DNA of 64,000 nt from Syntrophotaleaceae bacterium. Its GTDB lineage: Bacteria; Desulfobacterota; Desulfuromonadia; Desulfuromonadales; Syntrophotaleaceae. This document shows, piece after piece, positions 15,806 through 24,675 of the stretch. The translations under genes were made by a program, and so were the position numbers. Location of the stretch: contig JAWKQB010000002.1 in NCBI GenBank assembly GCA_041390365.1, forward strand, positions 934,001 to 998,000. The letters are read 5' to 3'. The notes beneath the pieces are model-generated. The model saw nothing but the letters and a program-made list of their open reading frames with translations. It had not been told where the DNA came from and did not search any database. How positions within the stretch are numbered: position 1 is the stretch's first letter; each line of letters begins with the position of its first letter.

Positions 15806-17794
15806 ATGGGATTGGCATCGGACATTGTCATCATCGTCGTGGCCGCGCTGCTTGGGGCCCTGGTGGCCCGACGGCTCAGGCAGCCTTTGATTCTTGGCTA
15901 CATTCTGGCCGGGGTGCTGATCGGTCCCTACACCGGCGGCATCGCCGTCTCCGACATCCATCAGATCGAGCGCCTGGCTGAAATCGGAGTGGCACTGCTG
16001 CTGTTCGCACTGGGACTGGAGTTTTCCCTCAAGGAGTTGCGGCCGGTGCGGGCCATCGCCCTGCTCGGTACACCCATCCAGATCCTGCTCACCATCGGCT
16101 ACGGTTACCTGCTGGGACAGTATCTTGGCTGGGCGCCGGTTCCCTCTCTGTGGCTGGGGGGCCTCTGCTCCCTGTCCAGTACCATGGTCATCCTGAAAAC
16201 CCTCATGAGTCAGGGGCGCCTCGGCACCCTGTCCAGCAAGGTGATGATCGGCATGCTTCTGGTGCAGGACCTGGCAGTGGTGCCGCTGCTGATCCTGCTG
16301 CCGCAGATCAGCGACCCTGCCACCGGAGTGCCGGCTTTGGGGTTGGCCGTTGTCAAGTCGGCGGTGTTTCTTGGGCTCATGGTGCTTGTCGGCACCAAAC
16401 TGCTCCCCCGTCTGTTGGGGATCGTGGCCGGTTGGCATTCTAGGGAGCTCTTCCTGCTGACCATCACCGCCATCGGTCTCGGTGTCGGGTACGCCACCTA
16501 CCTGGTCGGCCTGTCTTTCGCTTTTGGCGCTTTTGTCGCCGGCCTGGTCATGAGCGAATCCGATTACGGCCACCAGGCCCTGAGCGATATTATTCCTCTG
16601 CGGGATCTGTTCGGACTGCTTTTTTTCACCTCCGTGGGGATGTTGCTGAACCCTCAATTCCTGTTGGAAAACTGGGTGGCGGTCCTACTGCTGGTGCTGA
16701 TGGTCGGGCTCGGCAAGGGGGGGATGATGGCCCTTCTGGCAAAGCTTTTCGGCTACGGCAATGTCGTGCCCCTGGCGGTCGGGCTCGGCATGTTTCAGAT
16801 CGGGGAATTCTCCTTTGTGCTCGGCCAGGTCGCCTATGCGCGGGGAGTCTTCGATGTGGAGGCGCATTCCTTTGTCATTTCGGCCGCCATCATCAGCATG
16901 GCCGTCACCCCGGTGATAGCCGGCCTGACGGCTCCCATTTACCGTCTGTACCGGCGTTTCAGTTCTCAGGAACCCCTGGAAACCCTGAATCTTCCCGCAA
17001 GTGGTCTGGATGACCACATCGTCATAGCCGGAGGCGGCCGGGTCGGGCAGCATATCGCCCGGCTGCTGCGGGAGATCGAGGTTCCCTTCGTGCTCGTGGA
17101 AGCCGACTACCGCCGCCTGCAGGATGCGAAAGCGGCGGGGTTTCCCTGCATCTACGGTGATGCCAGCCAGCCCACCGTGCTGGAGGCGGCCAGAATCGAG
17201 AATGCCCGACAGTTGCTGATCACCCTTCCCGCCATTGTACCGGCCCAGGCCCTGGTCCGTCATGTCCGCCAGGTTCGCCCCGACCTGCCCATCGTCGCCC
17301 GCTGTGAAGGGCAGGAACAGATGGAAGCCCTGCACCGTCTGGGGGTATATATCGTGATTCTTCCCGAATTCGAGGCCGGATTGGAAATCGCCCGGCAGGC
17401 CCTGCTGGAATTAAGGATTCCGGCTTCGGTCATCCAGCGTTATTCCGATACCATCCGTCGCGAACTCTACCATCCCATATCGGAGGCACGGGAGGATTAC
17501 CAGGAACTGCATCAGCTCAAGGTCGCCAAGGACCTGCTGGAACTCGGCTGGGCGCGTTTCTGCGAAACCAGCCCGATGGTCGGCCACAGCATCCGCGAGC
17601 TCGAGATTCGCAACAGGGCCGGCACATCCATTGTCGGTGTGCTGAGAGACGGGGCTTTCCATGCCAATCCGGCACCCGATTTCCGGTTTGCGTCGGGGGA
17701 TCTGGTCGCGATTATCGGCAATGCCCCCCAGCGGGCCGCCTTTGACCAGATGCTGGCCTGCGGGCTGGAACAGGGCAAAACCTTTAAAGGATAG
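15806..17794 (+). CDS. CPA2-family cation:proton antiporter with TrkA domains (KefB/YbaL-like)
   Basis: Probably exchanges K+ or Na+ for protons across the inner membrane, gated by bound nucleotide. Residues from about 1 to 385 hold some 12 membrane segments of the Na+/H+ exchanger fold, including the GVALLLFALGLEFSLKEL stretch typical of CPA2. Residues from about 405 to 525 form a TrkA-N/RCK Rossmann domain with the IVIAGGGRVGQHIARLL nucleotide loop. Residues from about 575 to 655 form a TrkA-C domain. 662 residues is normal for the family. Ion specificity cannot be read from sequence. Confidence 0.87.
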   Translation: MGLASDIVIIVVAALLGALVARRLRQPLILGYILAGVLIGPYTGGIAVSDIHQIERLAEIGVALLLFALGLEFSLKELRPVRAIALLGTPIQILLTIGYGYLLGQYLGWAPVPSLWLGGLCSLSSTMVILKTLMSQGRLGTLSSKVMIGMLLVQDLAVVPLLILLPQISDPATGVPALGLAVVKSAVFLGLMVLVGTKLLPRLLGIVAGWHSRELFLLTITAIGLGVGYATYLVGLSFAFGAFVAGLVMSESDYGHQALSDIIPLRDLFGLLFFTSVGMLLNPQFLLENWVAVLLLVLMVGLGKGGMMALLAKLFGYGNVVPLAVGLGMFQIGEFSFVLGQVAYARGVFDVEAHSFVISAAIISMAVTPVIAGLTAPIYRLYRRFSSQEPLETLNLPASGLDDHIVIAGGGRVGQHIARLLREIEVPFVLVEADYRRLQDAKAAGFPCIYGDASQPTVLEAARIENARQLLITLPAIVPAQALVRHVRQVRPDLPIVARCEGQEQMEALHRLGVYIVILPEFEAGLEIARQALLELRIPASVIQRYSDTIRRELYHPISEAREDYQELHQLKVAKDLLELGWARFCETSPMVGHSIRELEIRNRAGTSIVGVLRDGAFHANPAPDFRFASGDLVAIIGNAPQRAAFDQMLACGLEQGKTFKG

Positions 17795-17921
17795 CCAGCA
17801 GCCTCCCCAAGGGATGAATTTCATGGCGGTCGCTGTCGGTAGCGGAGCCGGGGGCGAAATAGTCTTTTCGATATCGTCCTCGAGGCAATATTCGGACGCT
17901 CTGTTCCCTGAAAAATTGTCC

Positions 17922-18734
17922 CTAATGGCGGTTCGGGACCGTCCGGGCTGCGTCTCCTGCCGGAATTATGCCGGTCGTCAGGAGAAGCTGCGTGTCATCC
18001 TGCTTGACCAGTCCGATTCCCGGACAGTAAGTCCTGGTCGAGCGACGCCCCGGGTCCAGGCCGTCGGTTTCCCTCACCTCAACACATCCGGTAAAGGTTC
18101 CGAAAGGAACAGTGACCTCCAGCCCCATGGCATCGTGGTGAGCGCTGCTCAGCACGACCCCCGGCGCCTGTTCCCGCCGATATCTGGATCCGAGCAGAAA
18201 AGCCCCCCCCGGGAAGGCGAGCCCGGGCAGGGCATCATCCCTAGCCGCCAGCCAGGAGCCTTCGGTGCTTGTGCTTCCGTCAGCCAGAATGGTCTGGACC
18301 GATGCCCCGAAGTGGTAGACATCCTGGGTTTCGCGGCACTCGGCGTAGTAATCACTTCTGGTCTCCACCATCTGGCCGTCGACGCTTTTTTCGGTTACGA
18401 CAACGCGGGCATTGATCGGCATCGCCAACCCTTCAATCTGTAAAGGGATGTCAAGGGTCTGGTCCAGCACCGAGACGTCCATTTCCTCCAGCGAAGCGCA
18501 TTCTCCTGAATTAAAGCATTCGAGGTTGCTGTACTTCCATGTCCGGCCGGGAGTGATGTCGAAAAACGCATTGCTCCCGTGGCTGCGGAAATTACAGTCC
18601 CGGATTGGGAATTGATCGGTGAATTCGTTCTGCTCCTGCGCGACCGGATTAATTCGTCCCCAGGGCAGGAAGAACAGCAGCAGCAGAACGGTGAACAGGG
18701 TGATGAGCTGCTTGTCCATGCTTGGTATCTTCAT
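17922..18734 (-). CDS. Secreted protein of unknown function
   Basis: 270 residues with a basic N-terminus and the hydrophobic core LITLFTVLLLLFFLPW, so probably exported to the periplasm. The mature part is mostly beta-like and has cysteines in pairs (RDCNF, LECFNSGECASLEE, YAECRE, GCVEV, TYCPG), suggesting disulfides. The C-terminal part FGTFTGCVEVRETDG...YCPGIGLVKQ resembles short repeats seen in other secreted proteins of unknown function. The start at 18734 has AAGG seven bases upstream. No partner gene is evident: it is flanked by the convergent antiporter gene and a divergent orphan. Confidence 0.6.
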   Translation of the reverse strand: MKIPSMDKQLITLFTVLLLLFFLPWGRINPVAQEQNEFTDQFPIRDCNFRSHGSNAFFDITPGRTWKYSNLECFNSGECASLEEMDVSVLDQTLDIPLQIEGLAMPINARVVVTEKSVDGQMVETRSDYYAECRETQDVYHFGASVQTILADGSTSTEGSWLAARDDALPGLAFPGGAFLLGSRYRREQAPGVVLSSAHHDAMGLEVTVPFGTFTGCVEVRETDGLDPGRRSTRTYCPGIGLVKQDDTQLLLTTGIIPAGDAARTVPNRH

Positions 18735-18853
18735 CTCTTTGCCTTTTTCTGAGATATGGTTTTTGAAGGCCGGCTAATTTAGCATAACTACTATCTCGGG
18801 GGGAGCTCCTGTCAACCGGAACGGGGAATTATTTCCGGTGACCAGCAGGCTGC

Positions 18854-18869
18854 CGGTCCAATAGGACCG
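18854..18869. other. Small perfect hairpin CGGTCC-AATA-GGACCG
   Basis: A six-pair stem with an AATA loop in the divergent spacer between the secreted protein and the 72-residue ORF. It has no U-tract, so it is not a standard terminator; it could be a protein-binding dyad. Confidence 0.35.
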
Positions 18870-19002
18870 TCATTAGGCCTTGCATGGGGAAGAGGTTTAT
18901 GGTAGATGGCATAAACTGTCGGGATCGCGGGACTATTTGCCTGTACCCTCCCTGTTCTCCCGGCTGATTTACTCATCTGAACAACAAGAAAGGATAGAAG
19001 CG

Positions 19003-19221
19003 ATGTGGTACTATTACAGCCCTCTCGGCACATTTACCATTGCCCCGAACGGTGCGGGCGGTTACAACCTGTGGATCGACACCGACCAGTTGCAGACCTA
19101 TATTGGCCCGGAGGCCGCCGTCGAAGCGGTACGTCTTCATAAAACCGGCTTCAAGGCCTGGGACGAGCGGGCCGATGTGGAAGCTCCCGCCAGTTTGAGT
19201 CTCTGGATCAAAGTCAAGTAA
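19003..19221 (+). CDS. Small protein of unknown function (72 aa)
   Basis: The open frame begins at 18880 but the ATG at 19003 has AAAGGA upstream and starts the only conserved-looking part (MWYYYSPLGTF). The product is acidic with many aromatic residues (YYYSPLG, YNLWIDTDQLQTYIG, FKAWDER, LSLWIKVK) and no signal peptide, membrane segment or cysteine. I do not recognise a family. The Shine-Dalgarno and compact fold-like composition favour a real gene, and nothing else occupies this stretch. Confidence 0.55.
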   Translation: MWYYYSPLGTFTIAPNGAGGYNLWIDTDQLQTYIGPEAAVEAVRLHKTGFKAWDERADVEAPASLSLWIKVK

Positions 19222-19359
19222 CTCCGGTAAAAGCTCCGATCCTTGCATCCTACTCCGCAGCTTCAGTTTACGGACTTATGCTTGTCTTGACTGAGCCTCC
19301 CGGCGGAGTCATGCTTGAAACAGAGAGAGTTGCAGCCCCCGTGGATATCGGAGGAAAAA

Positions 19360-20904
19360 ATGAAGGGCGGCCGGAAAAAGATACAGACCCATGGCGAAGA
19401 TATTCTTTTGCTGATATCGATTCTTCCCGCCGAGCTTCAGGGGGTTCTGCTCGGGATGGAGCTCGAGCGGCTCATCGAAGTGGTGATGGATCTGGGGAGG
19501 ATTCCTGAAGCCCGTTTTGCGGACAGGGTGGAGCAGCTTTCAGAGAATCCGGTTCATGCCGAAGAACTCGCCCACGTCACAGCCCAGCTCGGGGAGTTCG
19601 GTGACGACAACCGGGCCGGGATCGAGCGGACCCTCCATCGTATTTCCGCCATCCGCAATCGAAAAGGGCAGATCGTCGGTCTGACCCTTCGGGTCGGCCG
19701 GGCCGTATTCGGCAGCATCGATCTGCTGCGTGATCTGGTGGAGACAGGACAGAGCATACTCATCCTCGGCCGGCCGGGCGTCGGCAAGACCACCAAGCTG
19801 CGGGAAATGGCGCGGGTGCTGGCCGACGACCTGGACAAGCGGGTGATCGTCATCGACACGTCCAACGAGATCGCCGGCGACGGCGATATTCCCCACCCCG
19901 GGATTGGAAGAGCCCGCAGAATGCAGGTGGCCCGGGTTTCCCGACAGCACGCGGTGATGATCGAGGCGGTGGAGAACCACATGCCGGAGGCCATCATCGT
20001 CGACGAAATAGGGACCGAAGCCGAAGCGGTCGCGGCCCGAACCATCGCCGAACGGGGTGTGCAGCTCATCGGTACCGCTCACGGCAACTCCCTCGAAAAC
20101 CTGATCAAAAATCCCACCCTGTCCGACCTTGTGGGCGGGGTGCAGGTGGTGACCCTGAGTGACGAGGAGGCTCGGCGACGGCGTACCGCCAAGACGGTCA
20201 GTGAACGCAGGGCTCTCCCCACTTTCGACATCGTGGTGGAGATGGTGGATCGGGAAGAGGTGATCGTGCATCCGGATACGGCGGCCGCGGTGGATCGCCT
20301 GCTGCGGGGCATGAGTCCGGGCGGGGAACGGCGGGAAAAGGCCGGTGACGGTCAGATCCATGTGCAGGCGGAGGAGGAAGAGGCGCCGGGCCTGTCCATC
20401 AGCGTGCCGGGCGGCGACGATCAGGTGCCCCGCGGGCCGGTGCGTATCTACCCCTACGCCCTGTCCAGAGACCTGCTGGAGCGGGTGATCCGGAGCCTGC
20501 GGCTGAATGCCCGCACGGTCGGCGGTCCGGAACAGTCCGACCTGATCATCGCCCTCCGCTCCCGCAATGAAGACCGCCGCCTGCGCCGGATGACGGAGGT
20601 GAGCGGAGTGCCCATCCATTATATCAAGCGGAACACCGCCAACGAGATGCGCCGTTTGCTGGAGCGGGTTTTCTACGTCATGGACGGGATCGAGGGGGAG
20701 GAGGTGCAGGACATGGTTGCGGAAACCGAGGATGCCATCCGGCGGGCTCTTGCCGAGGGGGTCGAAGTGGAACTGACACCCCGCCCCGCCTCCCTGCGCA
20801 AGATGCAGCACCGCCTCATTGCCGGCCGGGGCCTGTTGGCGGAGAGCACCGGACGGGAACCGCAGAGGCGCCTTGTGATCCGGATCGGGGGGGAGGAGGA
20901 GTAA
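19360..20904 (+). CDS. R3H-domain AAA ATPase, SpoIIIAA/Ycf45-like
   Basis: P-loop ATPase of the family that includes SpoIIIAA and plastid Ycf45, here with a C-terminal R3H single-strand nucleic-acid-binding domain. Walker A is RPGVGKTTKL (about residues 140-149), with DTSNEIAGDGDIPHPGIG and VDEIGTEAEA downstream as in the family. The R3H signature Arg-x3-His occurs as RKMQH near residue 488. A central acidic stretch (QAEEEEAPG) separates the two. The frame is open from 19315, but GGAGG lies just before the ATG at 19360, giving 514 residues. The biological role is unknown. Its stop overlaps the next start (TAATG). Confidence 0.8.
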   Translation: MKGGRKKIQTHGEDILLLISILPAELQGVLLGMELERLIEVVMDLGRIPEARFADRVEQLSENPVHAEELAHVTAQLGEFGDDNRAGIERTLHRISAIRNRKGQIVGLTLRVGRAVFGSIDLLRDLVETGQSILILGRPGVGKTTKLREMARVLADDLDKRVIVIDTSNEIAGDGDIPHPGIGRARRMQVARVSRQHAVMIEAVENHMPEAIIVDEIGTEAEAVAARTIAERGVQLIGTAHGNSLENLIKNPTLSDLVGGVQVVTLSDEEARRRRTAKTVSERRALPTFDIVVEMVDREEVIVHPDTAAAVDRLLRGMSPGGERREKAGDGQIHVQAEEEEAPGLSISVPGGDDQVPRGPVRIYPYALSRDLLERVIRSLRLNARTVGGPEQSDLIIALRSRNEDRRLRRMTEVSGVPIHYIKRNTANEMRRLLERVFYVMDGIEGEEVQDMVAETEDAIRRALAEGVEVELTPRPASLRKMQHRLIAGRGLLAESTGREPQRRLVIRIGGEEE

Positions 20905-22277
20905 TGCCAATCATCGCGGTTCAGTCCTACCTGCAAAACCATTTCGATCGTTTCGTTGCCGAACTTACGACCTGGCTGAAGATCCCGAGCGTCAGCACCT
21001 CTGCCGACCATGCCGTAGACCTGCAGCGAGCGGCGGCCTGGGCGCAGGCCAAATTGGAGGACATCGGATTTCCCCAGGTTGTAACGGTTGCGACGGCGGG
21101 TCATCCTCTGGTTTACGCCGAATGGCTGGACCGTCCCGGCCAGCCGACCCTGCTGATCTACGGCCACTACGACGTGCAGCCGGCCGGGCCGCTGCAGGCC
21201 TGGACCAGTCCGCCCTTCGAGCCGGTGATCCGGGACGGCAACATCTATGCCCGGGGAGCTGTGGACGACAAGGGACAGGTCATGCTGGTGCTCGCGGCGC
21301 TGGAGGCCTGGTCCCGGGAGACGGGAGGTCTGCCCGTCAATGTCAAGGTTCTCCTCGAGGGGGAGGAGGAGATCGGCGGCGAGTCGATCGAAGCCTGGAT
21401 GCGGACCGAATCCGGCAGGCTGCAGGCCGACGCCGCGCTGATCTGCGATACTCACATGGTGGCCGAAAACAGGCCCAGCCTGATCACCGGACTGCGGGGC
21501 ATCCTTTATACGGAAATTACGGTTTTCGGAGCCGCCAGGGATCTTCACTCCGGCAGCTATGGCGGCGTGGCGCCCAATCCGATCCACGGGCTGTGTCTGC
21601 TGCTGAGCCGGCTCAAAGGGGAGGACGGAGCAATCCATATTCCCGAACTCGCCGCGGCCCTGCAGCCGCCTTCATCGGAGGAAAAGGCGTTTTGGGAGGC
21701 CGATCCTCTGAATCTGGCTGCCGCCCTGCGAGCGGAGATGGGAGTGGACATCCTGGTGGGGGAGACGGCCTATCCACCTCTGGAACGGATCGGGGCCCGG
21801 CCGACCCTGGAGGTGCACGGCATCCGGGGGGGATTCGTCGACAAGGGAGTGAAGACGGTCATACCGGCACAGGCGACGGCCAAGGTCAGTCTGCGCCTGC
21901 CGGCCGGATTGAAGCCGGAGCAGGTTTTCACCTGGCTGGAAAAAGCGGTTCGTGTTCATCTCCCGGCCGGCCATAGGGTCGAGGTCGTTCGGATGAGTGG
22001 TGGAGAAGGCGTGCTCGTTTCGCCCGACAATCCATTTCTCAGGGCTGCCGCCGCCTCCATCCAAAGCGTATACCGGGAACCGCCAGTGTTTTTGCGGGAA
22101 GGAGGGTCAATCCCTGTTGCCGCCCTGTTCGACCAGGTTCTGCAGGTACCCGTCGTGCTGATGGGCTTCGGACTGCCGGACGACGGCCCCCACGGACCCG
22201 ACGAGAAACTCAGTCTGGCCCAATTCGAGAAAGGCATGGCCACCGTTGCCGAATTTCTGGGCAGATTACGTCAATAA
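20904..22277 (+). CDS. M20 family dipeptidase
   Basis: Cytosolic di-zinc exopeptidase of the M20/M25/M40 superfamily, close to the branch often annotated as dipeptidase or carnosinase-like. Metal-binding segments are visible: GHYDVQPAG (His and catalytic Asp), GAVDDKGQ (bridging Asp), EGEEEIGGES (general base Glu) and CDTHM. The dimerisation domain occupies about residues 195-350. At 457 residues it is full length. The ATG overlaps the stop of the ATPase gene by one base, so the two are coupled, although no functional link is obvious. Confidence 0.85.
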   Translation: MPIIAVQSYLQNHFDRFVAELTTWLKIPSVSTSADHAVDLQRAAAWAQAKLEDIGFPQVVTVATAGHPLVYAEWLDRPGQPTLLIYGHYDVQPAGPLQAWTSPPFEPVIRDGNIYARGAVDDKGQVMLVLAALEAWSRETGGLPVNVKVLLEGEEEIGGESIEAWMRTESGRLQADAALICDTHMVAENRPSLITGLRGILYTEITVFGAARDLHSGSYGGVAPNPIHGLCLLLSRLKGEDGAIHIPELAAALQPPSSEEKAFWEADPLNLAAALRAEMGVDILVGETAYPPLERIGARPTLEVHGIRGGFVDKGVKTVIPAQATAKVSLRLPAGLKPEQVFTWLEKAVRVHLPAGHRVEVVRMSGGEGVLVSPDNPFLRAAAASIQSVYREPPVFLREGGSIPVAALFDQVLQVPVVLMGFGLPDDGPHGPDEKLSLAQFEKGMATVAEFLGRLRQ

Positions 22278-22288
22278 GGCTTTTCACC

Positions 22289-22324
22289 GTCCTTGAAGTC
22301 CCTTGTGTCCTTTATGTCCCTCGA
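22289..22324. repeat. Four tandem 9-mers, GTCCTTGAA type
   Basis: GTCCTTGAA, GTCCCTTGT, GTCCTTTAT and GTCCCTCGA follow one another without gaps. They fill the 52 bp gap between two convergent genes (M20 peptidase and the nifU/nifQ fusion). Confidence 0.7.
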
Positions 22325-22329
22325 ACCAC

Positions 22330-23343
22330 CTACTCAGATTCCGGAAAGCAAAGAGGGTAATCCGCGCAGTCGCCGCAGTTCGGGGATTTGCACATCACCC
22401 CGCCGTTGAGGTCGCAGACCTGTTTGAAGAGGTAGCGCTTCCAGCGCATGTTCTGGCTGTTGGCGTCGGCCAGGGAGGGGAGGTGGCGGCGGATGGCCGC
22501 ACTCAACTCGGGCCGTTCGAACAGGCCCATGGCCACCCAGAGGTGTCCAGGATGAGCGGCCCGGGCGGCGAGAATGTGCGACAGGCGTCGCGCGTCGGCC
22601 CGGGGACAACCGCCCGCATCCGAGGGCACATGGGATAGAAGAATGGCCAGAACCTCAGGGTTGACTTCCGGCGGCGACTGCCGGGTGGAAGGGGGGCAAC
22701 CTTGCAGCAAATTCCTGTCGGCGGCGGGAAACCAGTCGCGGAGGAGCCCGTTCAGGTCTTCGGGCGAGAGGCCGAGAGCCTCGGCGGTATCGAAGGGTTC
22801 AGTGGCCGCCACCGCCAGCAGGCAGGCAAACAGATGACGATCCTCCTCTCTGGCCCCCGGGGGGGCCGGTCCATCCATCAGAGCGCGATAGAGAGGATCT
22901 TCCTTGTTCACCCGCGGACCGTGGTCCGCCATCCGCGGCTGAAAGTTCTGATGAACGGTACCGGACCCATTCAGGGCGGATGCCAAAGCCGCCTGCAACG
23001 CCTCCACAGCCAGATCGGCACAGTAGCTTCGCTCCTCGGGCAGCCCCTGCAGAAGGGCATCCACCCGGGAGGCATCGATGGTCAGAGCCTCTTCCACCGA
23101 CCTGTTCGTGGTCAGTTCAGCAGCCGCGGCGCAGGCGGCTACGGAGAATCCACAGCCGAAAACCTGAAATCGGGCTTCGCTGACACGGCGGCCTTCGATT
23201 CTCAGAGCGAAGCGCACCCCGATCCGCCGCCCGGCTTCCCCCTCGCCCAATCCCACCTCGCCGACCCCGTCGGCATCGGGAAGCTCCCCCGAAAAACGGT
23301 TGTCTGAGGCATATCGCAGAATGGTTTCCGTGTAACCGGTCAT
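22330..23343 (-). CDS. nifQ: NifU-like/NifQ fusion protein
   Basis: Probably supplies molybdenum, perhaps as an Fe-Mo-S cluster, to FeMo-cofactor assembly. Residues from about 1 to 125 match the IscU/NifU N-terminal scaffold fold (RFSGELPDADGVGEVG, VFGCGFSVAAC, SYCADLAVEAL). Residues from about 170 to 337 match NifQ: HPGHLWVAMGLFERPELS, NMRWKRYLFKQVC and the C-terminal C-x4-C-x2-C-x5-C at Cys318, 323, 326 and 332, which is the NifQ cluster-binding motif. The scaffold half keeps Cys64 and Cys108 but the first of the three IscU cysteines is absent (GEVGLGEGEAG where CGD is expected). The start has AAGGA seven bases upstream. It is the third gene after nifE-nifN, 42 bp downstream of nifN. Confidence 0.82.
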   Translation of the reverse strand: MTGYTETILRYASDNRFSGELPDADGVGEVGLGEGEAGRRIGVRFALRIEGRRVSEARFQVFGCGFSVAACAAAAELTTNRSVEEALTIDASRVDALLQGLPEERSYCADLAVEALQAALASALNGSGTVHQNFQPRMADHGPRVNKEDPLYRALMDGPAPPGAREEDRHLFACLLAVAATEPFDTAEALGLSPEDLNGLLRDWFPAADRNLLQGCPPSTRQSPPEVNPEVLAILLSHVPSDAGGCPRADARRLSHILAARAAHPGHLWVAMGLFERPELSAAIRRHLPSLADANSQNMRWKRYLFKQVCDLNGGVMCKSPNCGDCADYPLCFPESE

Positions 23344-23385
23344 CGCAATGTCCTTCTCTTCCAGTGTCTTTTCCTCAAAGGGGCG

Positions 23386-24675
23386 TCAGTGGTTCTCCTT
23401 TGCCGCCTCCTCGGCCGCATTGGCCACCTCGCACAGGAAATAGGCGCTCCCTTCGTACAGCTGATCATTTTTCAACTGATTGCCGACGATCTCCCAGCAG
23501 GGGAAACCACGGAGGACCAGACCCTTATGGCATCGATGAGCGAGGGATTCGCAGTGGAAATTGCCGACGATAAGGTCGTATTCGTCCCGCGCGTTTTCGG
23601 CATCCTCCAGATCCCCGACCAGGACACGGTCGGCGGGAAGACCTTTCAGCTGGGGCGAGTCGACGGTAGAGATGGCCAGGGTCGTTCGGCCCCCCGCTTC
23701 CGCCAGGGCGCGGCAGGCTCCGGCCAAGAAATCGGGCTCTCCCACGACAAGCAGGCGGGTTTTGCCGAGGGCGAAGTGGCTGTCGAGAAGGGTATCCTGC
23801 AACCGCTTGCGCCAGCGGATGATGCTGTCATGGGGCCGCTCCTGGCCGGTTTCAGCCATCAGTGCCGCTACCAGATTGTCGGCGGCTTCCAGACCCTGCA
23901 GGTGGGGGAAGTGGAGGTGCCGCATGCCCGGATTTTTGGAAAGCAGGGCCGCCGCGCTCGGCTTCATCGACTCGCCGACCGACAGAACCAGATTTGCGTC
24001 GGCCAGTGTCCGGATCTCCTCGACGGTGATGCCGCCGCTGCTCAGGGCACTCTGCTTCTCCCCCAGGTGACCGTCAAGGGAGGTGGAGAGATCGGGGAGG
24101 GCCAGGACCCGGAAACCGAATCGCCCGATGAACTCCTTGATGCGTTCCACTTCGATCGGTTGCAGACTTACGTGGGGCAGCAGCACTGCTTTGTCCCGGC
24201 AGACGGTGGTACAGGGTTCCGCCAGCTGCTCGATCAGAGCCCGGGTGGTCTTGCCCCATCCGCTTTCCAGACCGCCATCGTAATCGGTGGTGTGGACGTA
24301 GACCAGGGGGAAATCCACCTGCCTGGCCACACCGCCGATGTCGTCCCCCTTGGTTTCGGTCAGTCCGGTGGTGTGCAGGCCGATAAGGCTTGGCGATACC
24401 TTGGCGGTGATGTTTTTCACGGCCTCAACAATTCCGGCATCGCCGCCGTCCAGGACAGCCGTGACGTCGGTGACGGCCGTGGTCTGAATGGCGATCGGCT
24501 CACAGAAATGCCGGGTCAGAAAAACCTTGGTAAAGGAGGTGCAGCCCATGCCGCCGTGCATGAGCGGCATACAGCGGTCCACGCCGAGAAAGGCGAGGGC
24601 CGCGCCCATCGGCTGAGTCAGGCGGATCGGGTTGACCTGCAGCGGTTTGACCGGCTTGTTCATCACTTCTCCCAT
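23386..24675 (-). CDS. nifN: Nitrogenase FeMo-cofactor scaffold subunit NifN
   Basis: Beta-type subunit of the NifEN complex on which the NifB-cofactor is matured to FeMo-co. It starts with the NifN/NifK-like NPIRLTQPMGAALAFLGVDRCMPLMHGGMGC, with the P-cluster-position cysteines replaced as in NifN, and continues with the nitrogenase component 1 fold over 429 residues. The ATG at 24675 lies inside nifE with AGGAGG five bases upstream. A second ATG at 24663 overlaps the nifE stop (TGATG). Either way the two genes are tightly coupled. Confidence 0.92.
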   Translation of the reverse strand: MGEVMNKPVKPLQVNPIRLTQPMGAALAFLGVDRCMPLMHGGMGCTSFTKVFLTRHFCEPIAIQTTAVTDVTAVLDGGDAGIVEAVKNITAKVSPSLIGLHTTGLTETKGDDIGGVARQVDFPLVYVHTTDYDGGLESGWGKTTRALIEQLAEPCTTVCRDKAVLLPHVSLQPIEVERIKEFIGRFGFRVLALPDLSTSLDGHLGEKQSALSSGGITVEEIRTLADANLVLSVGESMKPSAAALLSKNPGMRHLHFPHLQGLEAADNLVAALMAETGQERPHDSIIRWRKRLQDTLLDSHFALGKTRLLVVGEPDFLAGACRALAEAGGRTTLAISTVDSPQLKGLPADRVLVGDLEDAENARDEYDLIVGNFHCESLAHRCHKGLVLRGFPCWEIVGNQLKNDQLYEGSAYFLCEVANAAEEAAKENH

